A stretch of 64,000 nt of DNA from Lentisphaerota bacterium (GTDB lineage Bacteria; Verrucomicrobiota; Lentisphaeria; Victivallales; Victivallaceae): contig SUVW01000015.1 of assembly GCA_015061815.1 (NCBI GenBank), positions 1-64,000 of the forward strand, written 5' to 3'. This document shows, one piece after another, positions 16,258-26,406 of this stretch; position 1 is the first letter of the stretch; each line of letters begins with the position of its first letter. The notes under the pieces were generated by a model. It ran no database searches. It was given only the letters and a program-made list of their open reading frames with translations, and had not been told where the DNA came from. A program made the position numbers and the translations under genes.

Positions 16258-18663
16258 TTAAATATTTTTTATCTTGGTGCAGTCGGTATTCCGGTAAGTC
16301 TTAATCTCATATCCGGTTACCGGACACTCTTCATAACAGTTGATCACGCATTCCAAATTTTCCGGATGGCGTATTTGCAGACGGATACCGTCACCGGTAT
16401 TCTGCCATGATACAAAGATCATACCGGATGGGGTGGGGATACTGCCCCGGGCGTGACTCAAACCGGCACAGAAGGGCTTGACTTCAAATTTCTTAAATCC
16501 GGCGGCAAGCGGAGATACTCCGAGAATGCAGCTGCCGCAAAAATACGGCATCACGCTGCTCCAGCCGTGACACAAACTTCCGGCATAATTGAAGTCGCTT
16601 GCGCCATGTCTGGTTTCCCACAGGGAGGTAGCTCCGGAAAGTACCACCGGTTCCAGTATCTGTCTTAATTTACTGAGCAGATACCGGCGGCTTTCCCGGC
16701 TGCCTTTCATCATGCCGGTCACCAGATAATACAGCGCACTTAAATCAATACTGCATAATTCACCGGAACCAAGTTTTTCCCACAGGGTTTGGCAGCGGTT
16801 TTCCGGCACGAGATCATTGGCGAGCATTATTGCCTGTATATGCTCATATCCCTCATCTTCTTTCCCGGCGGCAGCAGTATAATAGTGCAAATTTCGGTTG
16901 AAAAACATCTTTTCCAGAGTTTTTCCGAGGGTTGCCGCCTGTTCTTCCAGGAAAATTTTTCTTTTCCGACTTCCAAGCATATCATGAAGTTTGGCTGCCG
17001 CAATCATCGCTTCATAAAGATAGATGTTGTAAGGAGCCTGCGGATGTTCTTTCAGCGCAGATAACTGGCCGTTCCACTCAGAAAAATTCCAGATTTTACT
17101 GTCGTTTCCCGGATGATACAGTCCGGATATACCGGCAATACCATTGGCCAGTGCGGTATCAATGATCCGGTCAATTTGTCCAAGATATTTACGGCTTAAT
17201 TCATCCGAACCGCTGAAAAGATGATATTCATACAGTTCACATATCCAGACCATCGTGAATACCGGAATGGTTAAGGTCGAATATCCCGGAGAAGTCAATT
17301 CCAGATACCTTTCGCCATCAAAATTTCTGCCGAGTAAATCCAGAGATGCCCGGGCAAAATCATAATTGCCCCACACATAATAACCGTAAAGTATCTGATT
17401 GCGGGAATCGTACGGATACAGAGCCTGTTCCCGCCAGGGGGAATCTTCATAATGCTCATGCATACATAATTTGAGCGTATCAACTGAAATTTCATTGATC
17501 CGGTCAAGCAGCCGGTCTTCGCTGGAAAAACCGGCTCTTGCCGGTAACGGCAGTTCCAGAGGTGTGAGTCCGGCGTAGTACAATACGACTTCACCATGCC
17601 GGCAGTTGGTCACATGAAGTTCGATATAGCGCGCCCCGATCCGGCGATGCGGATAAATCATCCTGAATCTCTTGCCGTTGCCGATCAAACGGTCGGTGAA
17701 GTTACGGGGTCCGGTCAAGGCTCTCACTCTGCCGTCTTCCAGGTGTTCTCCGTGAGATATATCGATCACAGCTCCATCGGGGACACATATATCCAGATCG
17801 ATCAGGCCGACATGTTCCCGGCCGGTATCAAAGATCATATAGTATCCGTCTGCATTATCCGGCAGCGGCTTCAAATGGAACTCAAAATTCCCGCTTCCCC
17901 GGCACCAGATACCCTGACGGATAAAATCATCCGGAGAATTTCCCGTATTCAGGAGCGTAAAAAAATCCTGCGGACGGCGGGGAGAAAGAAAATCATAAAA
18001 TGATGCGGCGGCAAATGTCGGATATTCATGATCCCTTTTGAGATATCCCATTTGCCTGATACACACATCCGGTCTGGGCAGTTCTTCGAGTTGCGGCACA
18101 CTGCGCCGGGAGAACTGCCAATTTTCACATCCGGGACACTTTACCGCACCGGGCCAGGATGAATCATCAAAATCTATATCTGAAAATGCAGTGATTTTAC
18201 GCATATCACGGCAGAATACAAATCCGAGCTGTCCGGTGACTTTGCAGTTTAACCCGGATAACATATCCGGAGAATCAATGCATTTCCATGTTTCACCGGT
18301 TGCTGCGTAAACTGAATCATCTCCGTATATTTCGGCACAAAAGAATGCAGTTCCCGGCCGGTAAGTGAGAAATCTCTCCCCGATATAATGAACTTCAGCG
18401 GCAATAATATTTTCTCCGGTTTTCAAGAATGGGGTTATCTCCAGTTGGGAAACGGTCATTTCCCCCGGAAAACCTGCCAACTGCTGAATTTTCAAACGTT
18501 TGCCGTTTATGAAAACAGCGTAAGTCGAATCGGCAGCAGCATCCAGAAAAATTCTGCCGCGACCTGCCGGCAGGGAAAATTTTTTCCGGAAAAGCCGGTA
18601 TTGATCAGATGCTTCAATTCCGGCATGGCTCCAAACCGGGACTGCCTGCGAAAATAATTGCAT
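16258..18663 (-). CDS. GH78-like alpha-L-rhamnosidase
   Basis: 801 aa, no signal peptide. The N-terminal 130 residues resemble the rhamnosidase N domain (FINGKRLKIQQLAG, ENIIAAEVHYIG); a beta region follows. The alpha/alpha-barrel begins near residue 385, with the key EDSPWREQALYPYDSRNQ at 406-422, which corresponds to the D-x-x-x-R-D-E/W active-site loop of GH78, and SLWETRHGASDFNYAGSLCHG near the end, with the usual Glu and His. Such enzymes release terminal rhamnose from plant or microbial glycans. It is the last gene of a four-gene minus-strand unit (pseudopilin, CBM-barrel protein, GH20, this), 28 bases behind the GH20 gene. Confidence 0.8.
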   Translation of the reverse strand: MQLFSQAVPVWSHAGIEASDQYRLFRKKFSLPAGRGRIFLDAAADSTYAVFINGKRLKIQQLAGFPGEMTVSQLEITPFLKTGENIIAAEVHYIGERFLTYRPGTAFFCAEIYGDDSVYAATGETWKCIDSPDMLSGLNCKVTGQLGFVFCRDMRKITAFSDIDFDDSSWPGAVKCPGCENWQFSRRSVPQLEELPRPDVCIRQMGYLKRDHEYPTFAAASFYDFLSPRRPQDFFTLLNTGNSPDDFIRQGIWCRGSGNFEFHLKPLPDNADGYYMIFDTGREHVGLIDLDICVPDGAVIDISHGEHLEDGRVRALTGPRNFTDRLIGNGKRFRMIYPHRRIGARYIELHVTNCRHGEVVLYYAGLTPLELPLPARAGFSSEDRLLDRINEISVDTLKLCMHEHYEDSPWREQALYPYDSRNQILYGYYVWGNYDFARASLDLLGRNFDGERYLELTSPGYSTLTIPVFTMVWICELYEYHLFSGSDELSRKYLGQIDRIIDTALANGIAGISGLYHPGNDSKIWNFSEWNGQLSALKEHPQAPYNIYLYEAMIAAAKLHDMLGSRKRKIFLEEQAATLGKTLEKMFFNRNLHYYTAAAGKEDEGYEHIQAIMLANDLVPENRCQTLWEKLGSGELCSIDLSALYYLVTGMMKGSRESRRYLLSKLRQILEPVVLSGATSLWETRHGASDFNYAGSLCHGWSSVMPYFCGSCILGVSPLAAGFKKFEVKPFCAGLSHARGSIPTPSGMIFVSWQNTGDGIRLQIRHPENLECVINCYEECPVTGYEIKTYRNTDCTKIKNI

Positions 18664-18691
18664 GATTTTACCTTATCTGTCAGTATTCATA

Positions 18692-20125
18692 TCAGGGAAA
18701 AAATGAGTATCCGGTGTAAATGCTTCCGAATTTTTCAGTTTCGGAGAACTTCATATCGTGGCCGATCTGCCGCAAAAGATGATTGACGACATTGTATTCA
18801 TCCGCAAATCCCGGCTCCGGTTTCCATGATCTGTTCCACATTTTATTGGCAGTGACAAAAAAGATTTTCCGCAGCAGAGCAGTACCGGATACGGCAACCC
18901 AGGTGGTTTCCAGTAATCCCGGTAAATTATGATCTGCCGCCTGTTCGGCCATTGTCAGGATGCCCTCCTCGTTGACACACGGACAGAGTAATACCTTGAA
19001 GCCTTTGGCGGCAAAGTGATCTGCTGTCGGCCAGAAGACCCCGCTTTTATCTGCTTGAGGTTTGCCATAGTGCCAGTCTGCAAGTATGATATCCCGGGGC
19101 AGTTTTTCCAGTATTTCATAAGGATTGGGGGTATTCCGGTCAAGCGTGATGTTGTGCTGCCATTTTTCAGCATCCAATTCCAGAAACATATCGTGCCATA
19201 AGATCGCTTTGCAGTTATGGGCGGCTAAAATATCGTGCAGAAAAAGGATATGTTTCAACAGCAGCTGCGGATAATCACTCTGCCGGCACAGCGTACAGGT
19301 CCCGGCATTGAATGCTTCATCGAATCCCAGATGAAAGTAGGGAACATCACCGAAAAGCTCAAAAATCTCTTCCAGCAATTCACGCTGTACATTTCCGGTT
19401 TCCGGGTTGGATAGACACCAGGTCCAGCCATCCGGTTCAAACAGCGGCGCAAAGTGCGGGAAACGGTCAAGCACCACATGCCAGCCGTTGGAGACCGATG
19501 AACCGGCAGCATGACCGAAACAATTGAATTGCGGGATCAGGGTGATATCCAACTCGTGACTTAACTCGATCAGGTGACGGATAAATTCCCGGTTTCCGTG
19601 TTTCTCCTGCCATTGAAATTCCGGGTGCTTCCGGAATGGAAAAGTTCCCCAGAATTCAATTACGGCATAATTGAATTTACAGTATGCTGCCAGCCGGATG
19701 AGTTTTTCCAGTTCCCACTCTTCAGTTTCCCGGAAGTAACACAGATGGATCCCCCGGAATTCCAGCCCGGGGGAATCGCTGAATGAACCGCATTCAAGTA
19801 TGCTGCGCGGTGAACTGATCAGATTGCGTTCCGGTTCGGCCCATTGCCGCAGGGTTTTCAATGCCCCGGACAACTCGTTCTGACTTTTGACATACAGCGT
19901 GACCTTGTCGGAAGATATTTCCACTTTATAACTTCCATCGCCGGTGTTTTCCCCGGAACTGATGGCGGTGAAGTGTGGAGTTATTCCCCAATACCGCTGA
20001 ACTGTATCAAGCAGATTTTTCCGGAATTCTTCCGGCGCGGCAAAGACGGAATCATCACTCAACAGGTGATAGCCATTTCCGGAATTAATCTGTTTTGGAC
20101 GGGGAACCAGAAATCGCGGATGCAT
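18692..20125 (-). CDS. GH20-type beta-N-acetylhexosaminidase, divergent
   Basis: 477 aa, cytosolic by lack of signal. The N-terminal domain is the usual GH20b-like sandwich (KVTLYVKSQNELSGALKTLRQW), followed by the barrel from about residue 120 (GLEFRGIHLCYF). The catalytic pair is D269-E270 in YFHLGFDEA, equivalent to the HxGxDE signature. GH20 enzymes cleave terminal GlcNAc or GalNAc with help of the substrate acetamido group. Some landmarks of classical hexosaminidases (for example the first strand D-x-x-R) are altered (RGIHLCYF), so the exact substrate is uncertain. Confidence 0.78.
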   Translation of the reverse strand: MHPRFLVPRPKQINSGNGYHLLSDDSVFAAPEEFRKNLLDTVQRYWGITPHFTAISSGENTGDGSYKVEISSDKVTLYVKSQNELSGALKTLRQWAEPERNLISSPRSILECGSFSDSPGLEFRGIHLCYFRETEEWELEKLIRLAAYCKFNYAVIEFWGTFPFRKHPEFQWQEKHGNREFIRHLIELSHELDITLIPQFNCFGHAAGSSVSNGWHVVLDRFPHFAPLFEPDGWTWCLSNPETGNVQRELLEEIFELFGDVPYFHLGFDEAFNAGTCTLCRQSDYPQLLLKHILFLHDILAAHNCKAILWHDMFLELDAEKWQHNITLDRNTPNPYEILEKLPRDIILADWHYGKPQADKSGVFWPTADHFAAKGFKVLLCPCVNEEGILTMAEQAADHNLPGLLETTWVAVSGTALLRKIFFVTANKMWNRSWKPEPGFADEYNVVNHLLRQIGHDMKFSETEKFGSIYTGYSFFP

Positions 20126-20179
20126 TCAGATTGCCTTTCTCTGTAATATCAAATCTATATTTCCGGCAGCAAACCGCAC

Positions 20180-23100
20180 TCAGGGAATGACCGGAATTCT
20201 GCCCCAGACGCCTTTGCTTACTTCATAAGCCACTGTCGCCGGCTGCCAATTGCGGTCATCGAAATCCGGTGTGTACCAGTTGGCCGCAGCTTCGGCAGAA
20301 CTTTTCCAGGTCTGGTCGGAAATAAAATATTCGCTGCTTTCTCCGGCAGTGATTTTTCCTTCAAACAACAATCCGGTCGGACCGCCGTCGCCGAATCCTT
20401 CAATAGCGATAATATTATTCCCCGGATGAAGAAATTTTGCGATATCGTAAGTTTGAGCTACCCAGCAGCATGCACCGCTGCCAACTTCCCGGCCATTGAC
20501 CAGCAGCCGGTATTTCGCATCGGCAGAAATGGCGATGAAAGCGGATTTCAAATCACCCTTTACATTGAATTTTTTCCGGAGATAAGCTTTGGGGGCAAAC
20601 GGACGTGAAGTTGACCAGAGCCATGCTCCGCGCCAGTTGTAGCCCATGATTCCGGAACCGATATTTTCAAAAGGTATTTCCCGGCAATCACTGGTGATAG
20701 AATTTTTTTCAAAGGTATAGTTCTTGGCCGGAGAAAAATTGGTTTTCAGCGGTTTGCCGGAAAAGACTTTTACTTCGTACGGAGCCAGGGAAACTTCAAA
20801 CTTGCCCTGCTGCAGGGACACTGGAGCTGCCCGGTACAACTCAAAACAGCGTTCACCGAATTCCGGGAATGTCACTGTCGCCCGTTGGGGAGTCTTGGCG
20901 GTATTGGCCATGAATATTACCGGATTGCCGTCGAAATCACGGGTCGCTGCTGCAACCAGAGGATTGCTGATACCGCATTTGCGCCCGGCCGGAGAAGTTA
21001 TGATGGCGGCAAGAGATTGGACTTCATGATTCACTTTGGCCATATCCAGCCACAATCGGTGATCCGGGGCCATGCGGTTGGTCGCATAATAAAATATGCC
21101 GTTGGCACCGTGAATGATCGAATCCCAAACCATAAAGCGGGTTTCCGTATAATCCGGATAACGGGCCCCGGGAGCGTTTGCGTTGCGTAAATGGGCCCAG
21201 GCAAATCCCTGCAGAACCATGAATACCGGTTTGCGGTCATCTACGGTTTTACGCATTTTGAGCGTATATTTGCCGACACAGCTGATGGTGCGGTCCGCAA
21301 GATCCGAGTGGTCGCTGCCATTGGGGGATGAGGTTACCGGATAGATATCAACACCGGAAATATCACATCCCTCGTTGTACAATTTCAGCGTTTCGATATC
21401 ATTTCTGGGGGCATGGTTGGTCCAGACCGGATGATACGGATCTATGTCACGCATCCGGCGGTATTTTTTCACCAACGTATCCCGGTCACTGCCCATCCAG
21501 GCCGGTTCATCTGCGTTGTGATAACCGAGGAAAGCGGGGTGCTGAGTGATTTCGTTGCCGGTGGTAATGTAATGGCTGATTACTTTCAAATTATATTGCA
21601 TGGCCTTATCTGCCACCAGTTTCACGCTTGCGGCATTGGAAGACATGTACAGCAGGGTATTGAAGCCGAAACGGTTGTACTGTCTGAAATCGTTTTCGGT
21701 AAAATCCGGTTCATAAAGTCCGATCGGGAAAAAAGACTGACCGTTGATACGCAGGAAGTTGCCTGCATCCGGGATCACTTCAAAATCAGCTTTGGCGACT
21801 TTATTGATCTCCAGCTGCTGCTGTATGATTTCCGGTGTATTCTGCCGGATGGCGGCTTTGAGAAAATATTTGCCGTCAGGCAGTGCAGCGGTATCCAGCG
21901 GCAGTCTGAAAAAAACGTTGTTCCCGGAAATTGAGATGGTTTTGGACAGGATTTTTTTACCGGAAGCATCAGTCAAATCAAAATCGGCATTTACCGGAAA
22001 TTTCACTTCCCGGTTGAATTTGAGATTACCGGAAATTTCCGGTTCCGGTTGTGAAGAATATATCGTATTGCGATAAGCCGGAGAGGTCAGCGTGATGATC
22101 AGCGGATCACTTGCGGGGTCTCCGATCTTTTCCAATCTGATATTATCGAACCAGACTTTGCCGGGGGCAAGGTTTTCCAGCGTGATGTACATGCCGGAAA
22201 ATGGTTTGACCGGGGTGACAAATTCTATACTTTTATTCTGCCATGCGGTGAACCCGTCCTGGCGTTCCAGGCCGAATTTCTGGGTGATGCCTCCGGCACT
22301 GCCGGATTTCTCAGCTTTCCAACCGACAAAAAAGCGGTATGGATGGTTGAATTCAGCGCACATGACATTGGCTGTCAGACGGTAACGGGTATTCCGGGAG
22401 ACGGGGATACCCTCCTGAGTAAGAGTTCCCCGGTCGGTGAATAACAAACTGTATTTTCCCTCTTTTGCATTGGAGGAATCGGTTTTAACGTTCTGCGGCT
22501 TATCGGTTTCCCAGCCGGAAAGATTTTGTTCAAAGCCGGGATTGAGGACCGTGTCAGCCGGCCGTCCGGTATCTTCGGTCAACTCAGCCGAGAGGATGCT
22601 TACCTCTCCGGAACCATTTAAGAATACGACAAATACGTTGATCTGTTTTTCATTGGCTTCGGTGGTGAAACGCAAACTTTTTCTGCTGGTAACAGCAGAG
22701 GGGATAAGTCTGGTCAGTCTTTCTCTTTTGCCGTTTGCCATCAGGTAGATAGTGCCTTTGGCATCCGGAGAATTCCGGTAATCGACCGACAGGATATAGT
22801 CCGTTTGCGGTTTTACTTTGACTTTCTGAAAAAGCCGTCCGTTATCCTTGGGACCGGTAAGAGCGATGGCAGCTGCTTCCGGGGTGATGGTGATTTTGGG
22901 CGTGCCGTGATATGATTGCGGCTGCCATGTTTTCTGCAGGTCGACCTTGCCCGGGACAGCGGGGGCCGGGGGAGGAACCGGTGCGGTGCTTTCACTCATT
23001 TTGAAATCATCGAACCAGATAACGCCGCTGTCTTTTACCTGCCGGAGAACCAGCGTTGAATAACGCACATCATCCGGGAGGGAGAAGGTCATACTCTTTT

Positions 23101-23491
23101 TCTCCCACGAAGTACCGGCGGTTCCCGATCCCCATCTGGTGCCGGCGAAGCGTTTGGTATGCGTGGAATATTCGATGTAGAGCATGAATTTCTGTCCGGG
23201 CTGTGCGGCTTTTACCTGCCATGAAAGCGTGTAGGTTTTTCCGGGAGAGAGTTTCAAGGACTGGATAAGAATACCGCCGCCGCCGGGATTGTCGAGTTTG
23301 AAACAATTTTGTCCATCTGCGGCATTGCCGTCGATTTTTCCGGCAAAAGCTTTGGTCAGAGTCCAGGCGGACGGCAGACTTTTTCCGGGCGGGACAGTTT
23401 CAAAACTGCCGTTGCGGACAAGTTCCTGAGCCGTCAGCAGTGCTGTCAATCCCAGAGTGAACAGCAATAAAAATCTTTTTACAGTAAACAT
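20180..23491 (-). CDS. Giant secreted multi-domain protein with CBMs and GH-like barrel
   Basis: 1103 aa from the ATG at 23491 (signal peptide FTVKRFLLLFTLGLTALLTAQ); longer readings would start inside the upstream pseudopilin gene. In order: three carbohydrate-binding-like sandwiches (each begins like LVRNGSFE or VLNPGFEQNLSGW), an Ig-like segment, a TIM barrel from about residue 575 (FFPIGLYEPDFTENDFRQY, then GYHNADEPAW near residue 660 with a probable acid Glu), and a C-terminal rhamnosidase-N-like domain (YRLLVNGREVGSG). The barrel resembles uncharacterised GH families; I cannot name one. It follows the pseudopilin gene by 25 bases and is co-transcribed with GH20 and GH78 genes, so a large exported glycan-degrading protein is likely. 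Confidence 0.7.
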   Translation of the reverse strand: MFTVKRFLLLFTLGLTALLTAQELVRNGSFETVPPGKSLPSAWTLTKAFAGKIDGNAADGQNCFKLDNPGGGGILIQSLKLSPGKTYTLSWQVKAAQPGQKFMLYIEYSTHTKRFAGTRWGSGTAGTSWEKKSMTFSLPDDVRYSTLVLRQVKDSGVIWFDDFKMSESTAPVPPPAPAVPGKVDLQKTWQPQSYHGTPKITITPEAAAIALTGPKDNGRLFQKVKVKPQTDYILSVDYRNSPDAKGTIYLMANGKRERLTRLIPSAVTSRKSLRFTTEANEKQINVFVVFLNGSGEVSILSAELTEDTGRPADTVLNPGFEQNLSGWETDKPQNVKTDSSNAKEGKYSLLFTDRGTLTQEGIPVSRNTRYRLTANVMCAEFNHPYRFFVGWKAEKSGSAGGITQKFGLERQDGFTAWQNKSIEFVTPVKPFSGMYITLENLAPGKVWFDNIRLEKIGDPASDPLIITLTSPAYRNTIYSSQPEPEISGNLKFNREVKFPVNADFDLTDASGKKILSKTISISGNNVFFRLPLDTAALPDGKYFLKAAIRQNTPEIIQQQLEINKVAKADFEVIPDAGNFLRINGQSFFPIGLYEPDFTENDFRQYNRFGFNTLLYMSSNAASVKLVADKAMQYNLKVISHYITTGNEITQHPAFLGYHNADEPAWMGSDRDTLVKKYRRMRDIDPYHPVWTNHAPRNDIETLKLYNEGCDISGVDIYPVTSSPNGSDHSDLADRTISCVGKYTLKMRKTVDDRKPVFMVLQGFAWAHLRNANAPGARYPDYTETRFMVWDSIIHGANGIFYYATNRMAPDHRLWLDMAKVNHEVQSLAAIITSPAGRKCGISNPLVAAATRDFDGNPVIFMANTAKTPQRATVTFPEFGERCFELYRAAPVSLQQGKFEVSLAPYEVKVFSGKPLKTNFSPAKNYTFEKNSITSDCREIPFENIGSGIMGYNWRGAWLWSTSRPFAPKAYLRKKFNVKGDLKSAFIAISADAKYRLLVNGREVGSGACCWVAQTYDIAKFLHPGNNIIAIEGFGDGGPTGLLFEGKITAGESSEYFISDQTWKSSAEAAANWYTPDFDDRNWQPATVAYEVSKGVWGRIPVIP

Positions 23492-23516
23492 AGGAAAAAT
23501 CAGTTCTGATAATGTT

Positions 23517-24206
23517 TTAAAGGTTGTAGCCCCAGTAATCTTCGGTATCATTAATTGTTTTTTCCTTATCCCAGGCCGCATGACCATCTATCATCACCAT
23601 ATTAGAACCGTCACTGTGACGCCATGCAACAGGATAAATAATATTTGTTCTACTTTCCCAGGAACGCATTTTTTGTGCGAGATGCGAAGTTTTTGTAGAA
23701 TCACCATTCTGTCCGAGAGTATCCACAAATATAATATTGAATGAAGGATTGGTAATTTGGGTTAATTTTTTTGTCGGTTTGGAATCTGGCGAAAGCAAAT
23801 AGTAATTGTATCCATACCATGTTTTTGGAGCACTGGTTGTCGGATAGGTGTTATCAGAATTCAAAATGCTTACGGCAAAAGGACCACTCGGACAATTTAC
23901 CAAATCGGTGTTTCCATACTTGACAATACAGGCATACCAGATATTTGAATATAAAGGTGCCGCAGTATCCTGATACTTGGGAAACCAATCATCATTATCC
24001 TGCAAATACATCATTACACACTGACCGATATTTTTCAAGTTGTTAATACAACCTGCACTTCGGCCGCGTTCACGGGCGGAGTTGAGTGCCGGCAACAAAA
24101 TCGCAGCGAGGATGGCAATGATGGCAATAACAACCAGTAATTCGATCAGAGTAAAGGCAGGTGCCTTTACTCTCCGGCCGGAGAGTAAGTGTTTCTTAAC
24201 TGTCAT
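23517..24206 (-). CDS. Pseudopilin-like protein (DUF1559 / H-X9-DG type)
   Basis: 229 aa and intact, unlike its two relatives in this window. A basic leader ([17 protein letters not shown]) precedes [18 protein letters not shown], so cleavage and N-methylation before Phe would follow the type IV prepilin rule (Ala before the cut here). The tail carries [15 protein letters not shown], the H-X9-DG motif. Proteins of this kind are exported and probably displayed or assembled on the cell surface, but their function is not known. It is the first gene of the minus-strand unit ending with the GH78-like enzyme and has a promoter at 24307-24335. Confidence 0.88.
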   Translation of the reverse strand: MTVKKHLLSGRRVKAPAFTLIELLVVIAIIAILAAILLPALNSARERGRSAGCINNLKNIGQCVMMYLQDNDDWFPKYQDTAAPLYSNIWYACIVKYGNTDLVNCPSGPFAVSILNSDNTYPTTSAPKTWYGYNYYLLSPDSKPTKKLTQITNPSFNIIFVDTLGQNGDSTKTSHLAQKMRSWESRTNIIYPVAWRHSDGSNMVMIDGHAAWDKEKTINDTEDYWGYNL

Positions 24207-24306
24207 GATACGATCCCTTTCTTTTGTTTGCAGGTTGAATCGGTTTTTTTACCGTTTTTCCCCGTTTTTATTTTTCCGGAAAATTATTTCCGGGTACTCC
24301 CTGCTA

Positions 24307-24335
24307 GGTATAATTTTTGTCAAAGAAATTTACAA
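24307..24335 (-). promoter_or_regulatory. Promoter of the pseudopilin/glycosidase operon
   Basis: On the minus strand TTGTAA, 17 bases, TATACC, about 95 bases before the pseudopilin start. A 25-bp palindrome (24352-24376) lies 16 bases upstream of the -35 box. Confidence 0.5.
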
Positions 24336-24351
24336 TAATTGAAATGATGAT

Positions 24352-24376
24352 ATTTTTAATCAAAACGATTAAAAAT
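24352..24376. promoter_or_regulatory. 25-bp palindromic operator-like site
   Basis: ATTTTTAATC and GATTAAAAAT are perfect 10-bp arms around AAAAC. The same sequence with 21 of 25 positions identical is found at 28291-28315 in front of the AraC gene, and a related AATCGTTTT core (reverse) at 24455-24463. Position upstream of the -35 suggests an activator site. The rest of the 349-bp gap (24207-24555) is AT-rich with no gene. Confidence 0.6.
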
Positions 24377-24555
24377 GTCGATTGTCCAGATCAACAAAGA
24401 TGTTTATTTGTTTTATTCTGTTGTTTTACTCCTGGCTTGATTTTTTGATTTTGCAATCGTTTTTTTTGATCTGCTGTCGCAGAAACAACCCAACTTCAGA
24501 AAAACTTTGATTTTATCAGAATCTCCTTTTTATTTTTTGAAACAGGTTCAAATTA

Positions 24556-26367
24556 TCATGAAATCCAGCATGCGGTGAAAGGATTGCCCTCTGTCACAGC
24601 AGATGACAGGCGTACATCTATTTCATCAATAGCATCTGTCTTGCCGTCAAGATATTCATTGATCCGCATCCGGGTTTCATCCAGACGGCAAATCATGCCT
24701 GCTGACCGCCGCTGCATAACTTCCAGCCCGAAAGGTTTGGCATTTTTCAACCAGTTATCCCGGAAAAGGCGGCAGTATTGATGGCAATGCGAAATAATTT
24801 CCGGAAGCTGCTCATCCGAAATTTGTTTTAATGCAGCTCTGTTTTCAGTTGAGTAAGCATGATTCAAATTTAGGAAAAGATCGATTTTGGCTTTTATGCA
24901 GCGGTACATCGCGCATAATGTGAGCAGGGCATCATCCCCGGTTCCGGATTGTTCCAGACGGAGAATATTTTTATTTATCTTGTCATAGAACACGGTAAAC
25001 TCTTGTGGCAGACGGTTGCGGCAGGCCGTAATATACTGCCCTTGCAGGGGGTCATCCCAGTATATCCATTCGGGGAGAATAAAATCATCTTTGCCATCGT
25101 ATATATCGGAAACATCAAGGTAAAGTTGATAATCAAAGCCGCAAATTTTTTTACAGCGTGCTGCATAAAGGTCATGCTGTTCCGGATCGGAACCGTAAGC
25201 TTTTCCGGCACACATTTCCAAACCGGCCAGTGCTGATTCATATAAGCAGTATCCGCCATTATCTCCCCACATTGTGAAAAAGATTTCTTTCAGACCGGTT
25301 TTGATTCCGGCGGCAATTCCCGGCAGGGCCGTGAGAACAGTCTTTTTATGGTCGTACCAGATTCTGCTCCAGGTCCAAACCCCGGAACCCAACAGCGGTT
25401 CATAGCCTAAATTCCGATGCTTGGAGATGTAATTCCCGTAAAAATCCGCATCATCGTGGTAATAATCCCAATAACAAAGCTGAATATTCTCCGGAATGGC
25501 TGTTTTGACCTCTTCCGGTATGACTGTTTCCAAATCATAGTATAGCCAGCCGGGATTGCCCAAACGGAAAAACATGTCGGACCAGATGATCGGCCGCAAG
25601 CCATGTTTTTGACAAAGTTCATTCATTTTGTTCAAATGCGAACTGAATAATGTGTAACCATCAACATATTTCCGGTTTATATCCAGATATCTGCCCCGGC
25701 CCAGATCTCTGGTTTCATCCATGCCGATGTGAATACGTCCGGAACGCAGATTTTTTTCCCAGAAGCAGAGCATCTTGTCGATCAGAGCAAAAGTATCCGG
25801 GGATTCCGGCATCATGACATGGGCGGTATCCCGGCACTTTAAGTACTCTTTGTACTGCAGGATTTGCGCCAGATGACCGAGGGTTTGGATACAGGCGGTC
25901 AATTCAATTCCGAGGGCGAAGGCAAAGTCATCCAGTTCCCGGATCTCCTGCGCCGTAAAAGCTCCCCGCATGTAACCGAATAACGGTTCATCTTCCAGAA
26001 CGTATACATCTTCGGTATACAGCATGGCAAAATTGTATCCCATCAGAGCGATTTTGCAGAAAAACTTTTTTATGAAATCGATCTTGTGTACTTTATTGCG
26101 GGAACAATCCAGCATGATGCCGAGTTTTTCAAAAGAAGCATTTTCTTCAACTTCTGAATCCGCCAGAGCATGACCGAACCCACGCAGAAAAGCTGCCTGA
26201 CTTCCAGCTTTTATCTCCCAGCGGGAATCTGTTTTTCTGACACTCAAACATCCGCATCCGGAATCTTGTAAACAAAGATCAAGTGAATCCAATTCCGGAT
26301 AATAACTTTTAAGAAGTTCTGCACTGCGCTTGATTTCTGTCTGAAATTTTCCACTGTATAAAATCAT
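24556..26367 (-). CDS. GH20-like beta-N-acetylhexosaminidase, second copy
   Basis: 603 aa, no signal peptide. The barrel begins near residue 82 (LGIMLDCSRNKVHKIDFIKKF) and the catalytic pair is D217-E218 in IHIGMDETRDLGRGRYL; IIWSDMF and CYWDYYHDD are further barrel strand ends. This arrangement (GMDET-x-DLG-x-GR) is typical of a GH20 subgroup of cytosolic exo-hexosaminidases. The C-terminal 150 residues are helical. It is transcribed with the GH127 gene, 39 bases upstream of it, so both may trim the same glycan. Confidence 0.82.
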   Translation of the reverse strand: MILYSGKFQTEIKRSAELLKSYYPELDSLDLCLQDSGCGCLSVRKTDSRWEIKAGSQAAFLRGFGHALADSEVEENASFEKLGIMLDCSRNKVHKIDFIKKFFCKIALMGYNFAMLYTEDVYVLEDEPLFGYMRGAFTAQEIRELDDFAFALGIELTACIQTLGHLAQILQYKEYLKCRDTAHVMMPESPDTFALIDKMLCFWEKNLRSGRIHIGMDETRDLGRGRYLDINRKYVDGYTLFSSHLNKMNELCQKHGLRPIIWSDMFFRLGNPGWLYYDLETVIPEEVKTAIPENIQLCYWDYYHDDADFYGNYISKHRNLGYEPLLGSGVWTWSRIWYDHKKTVLTALPGIAAGIKTGLKEIFFTMWGDNGGYCLYESALAGLEMCAGKAYGSDPEQHDLYAARCKKICGFDYQLYLDVSDIYDGKDDFILPEWIYWDDPLQGQYITACRNRLPQEFTVFYDKINKNILRLEQSGTGDDALLTLCAMYRCIKAKIDLFLNLNHAYSTENRAALKQISDEQLPEIISHCHQYCRLFRDNWLKNAKPFGLEVMQRRSAGMICRLDETRMRINEYLDGKTDAIDEIDVRLSSAVTEGNPFTACWIS

Positions 26368-26406
26368 AATTTCCTCTTCGATATTTCAGGGCACCCGGCA
26401 AAAATT

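Noticed and set aside
23491-23587. Longer N-terminus for the giant secreted protein
   Set aside because: It would overlap the pseudopilin gene and hide the signal peptide; the ATG at 23491 is better.
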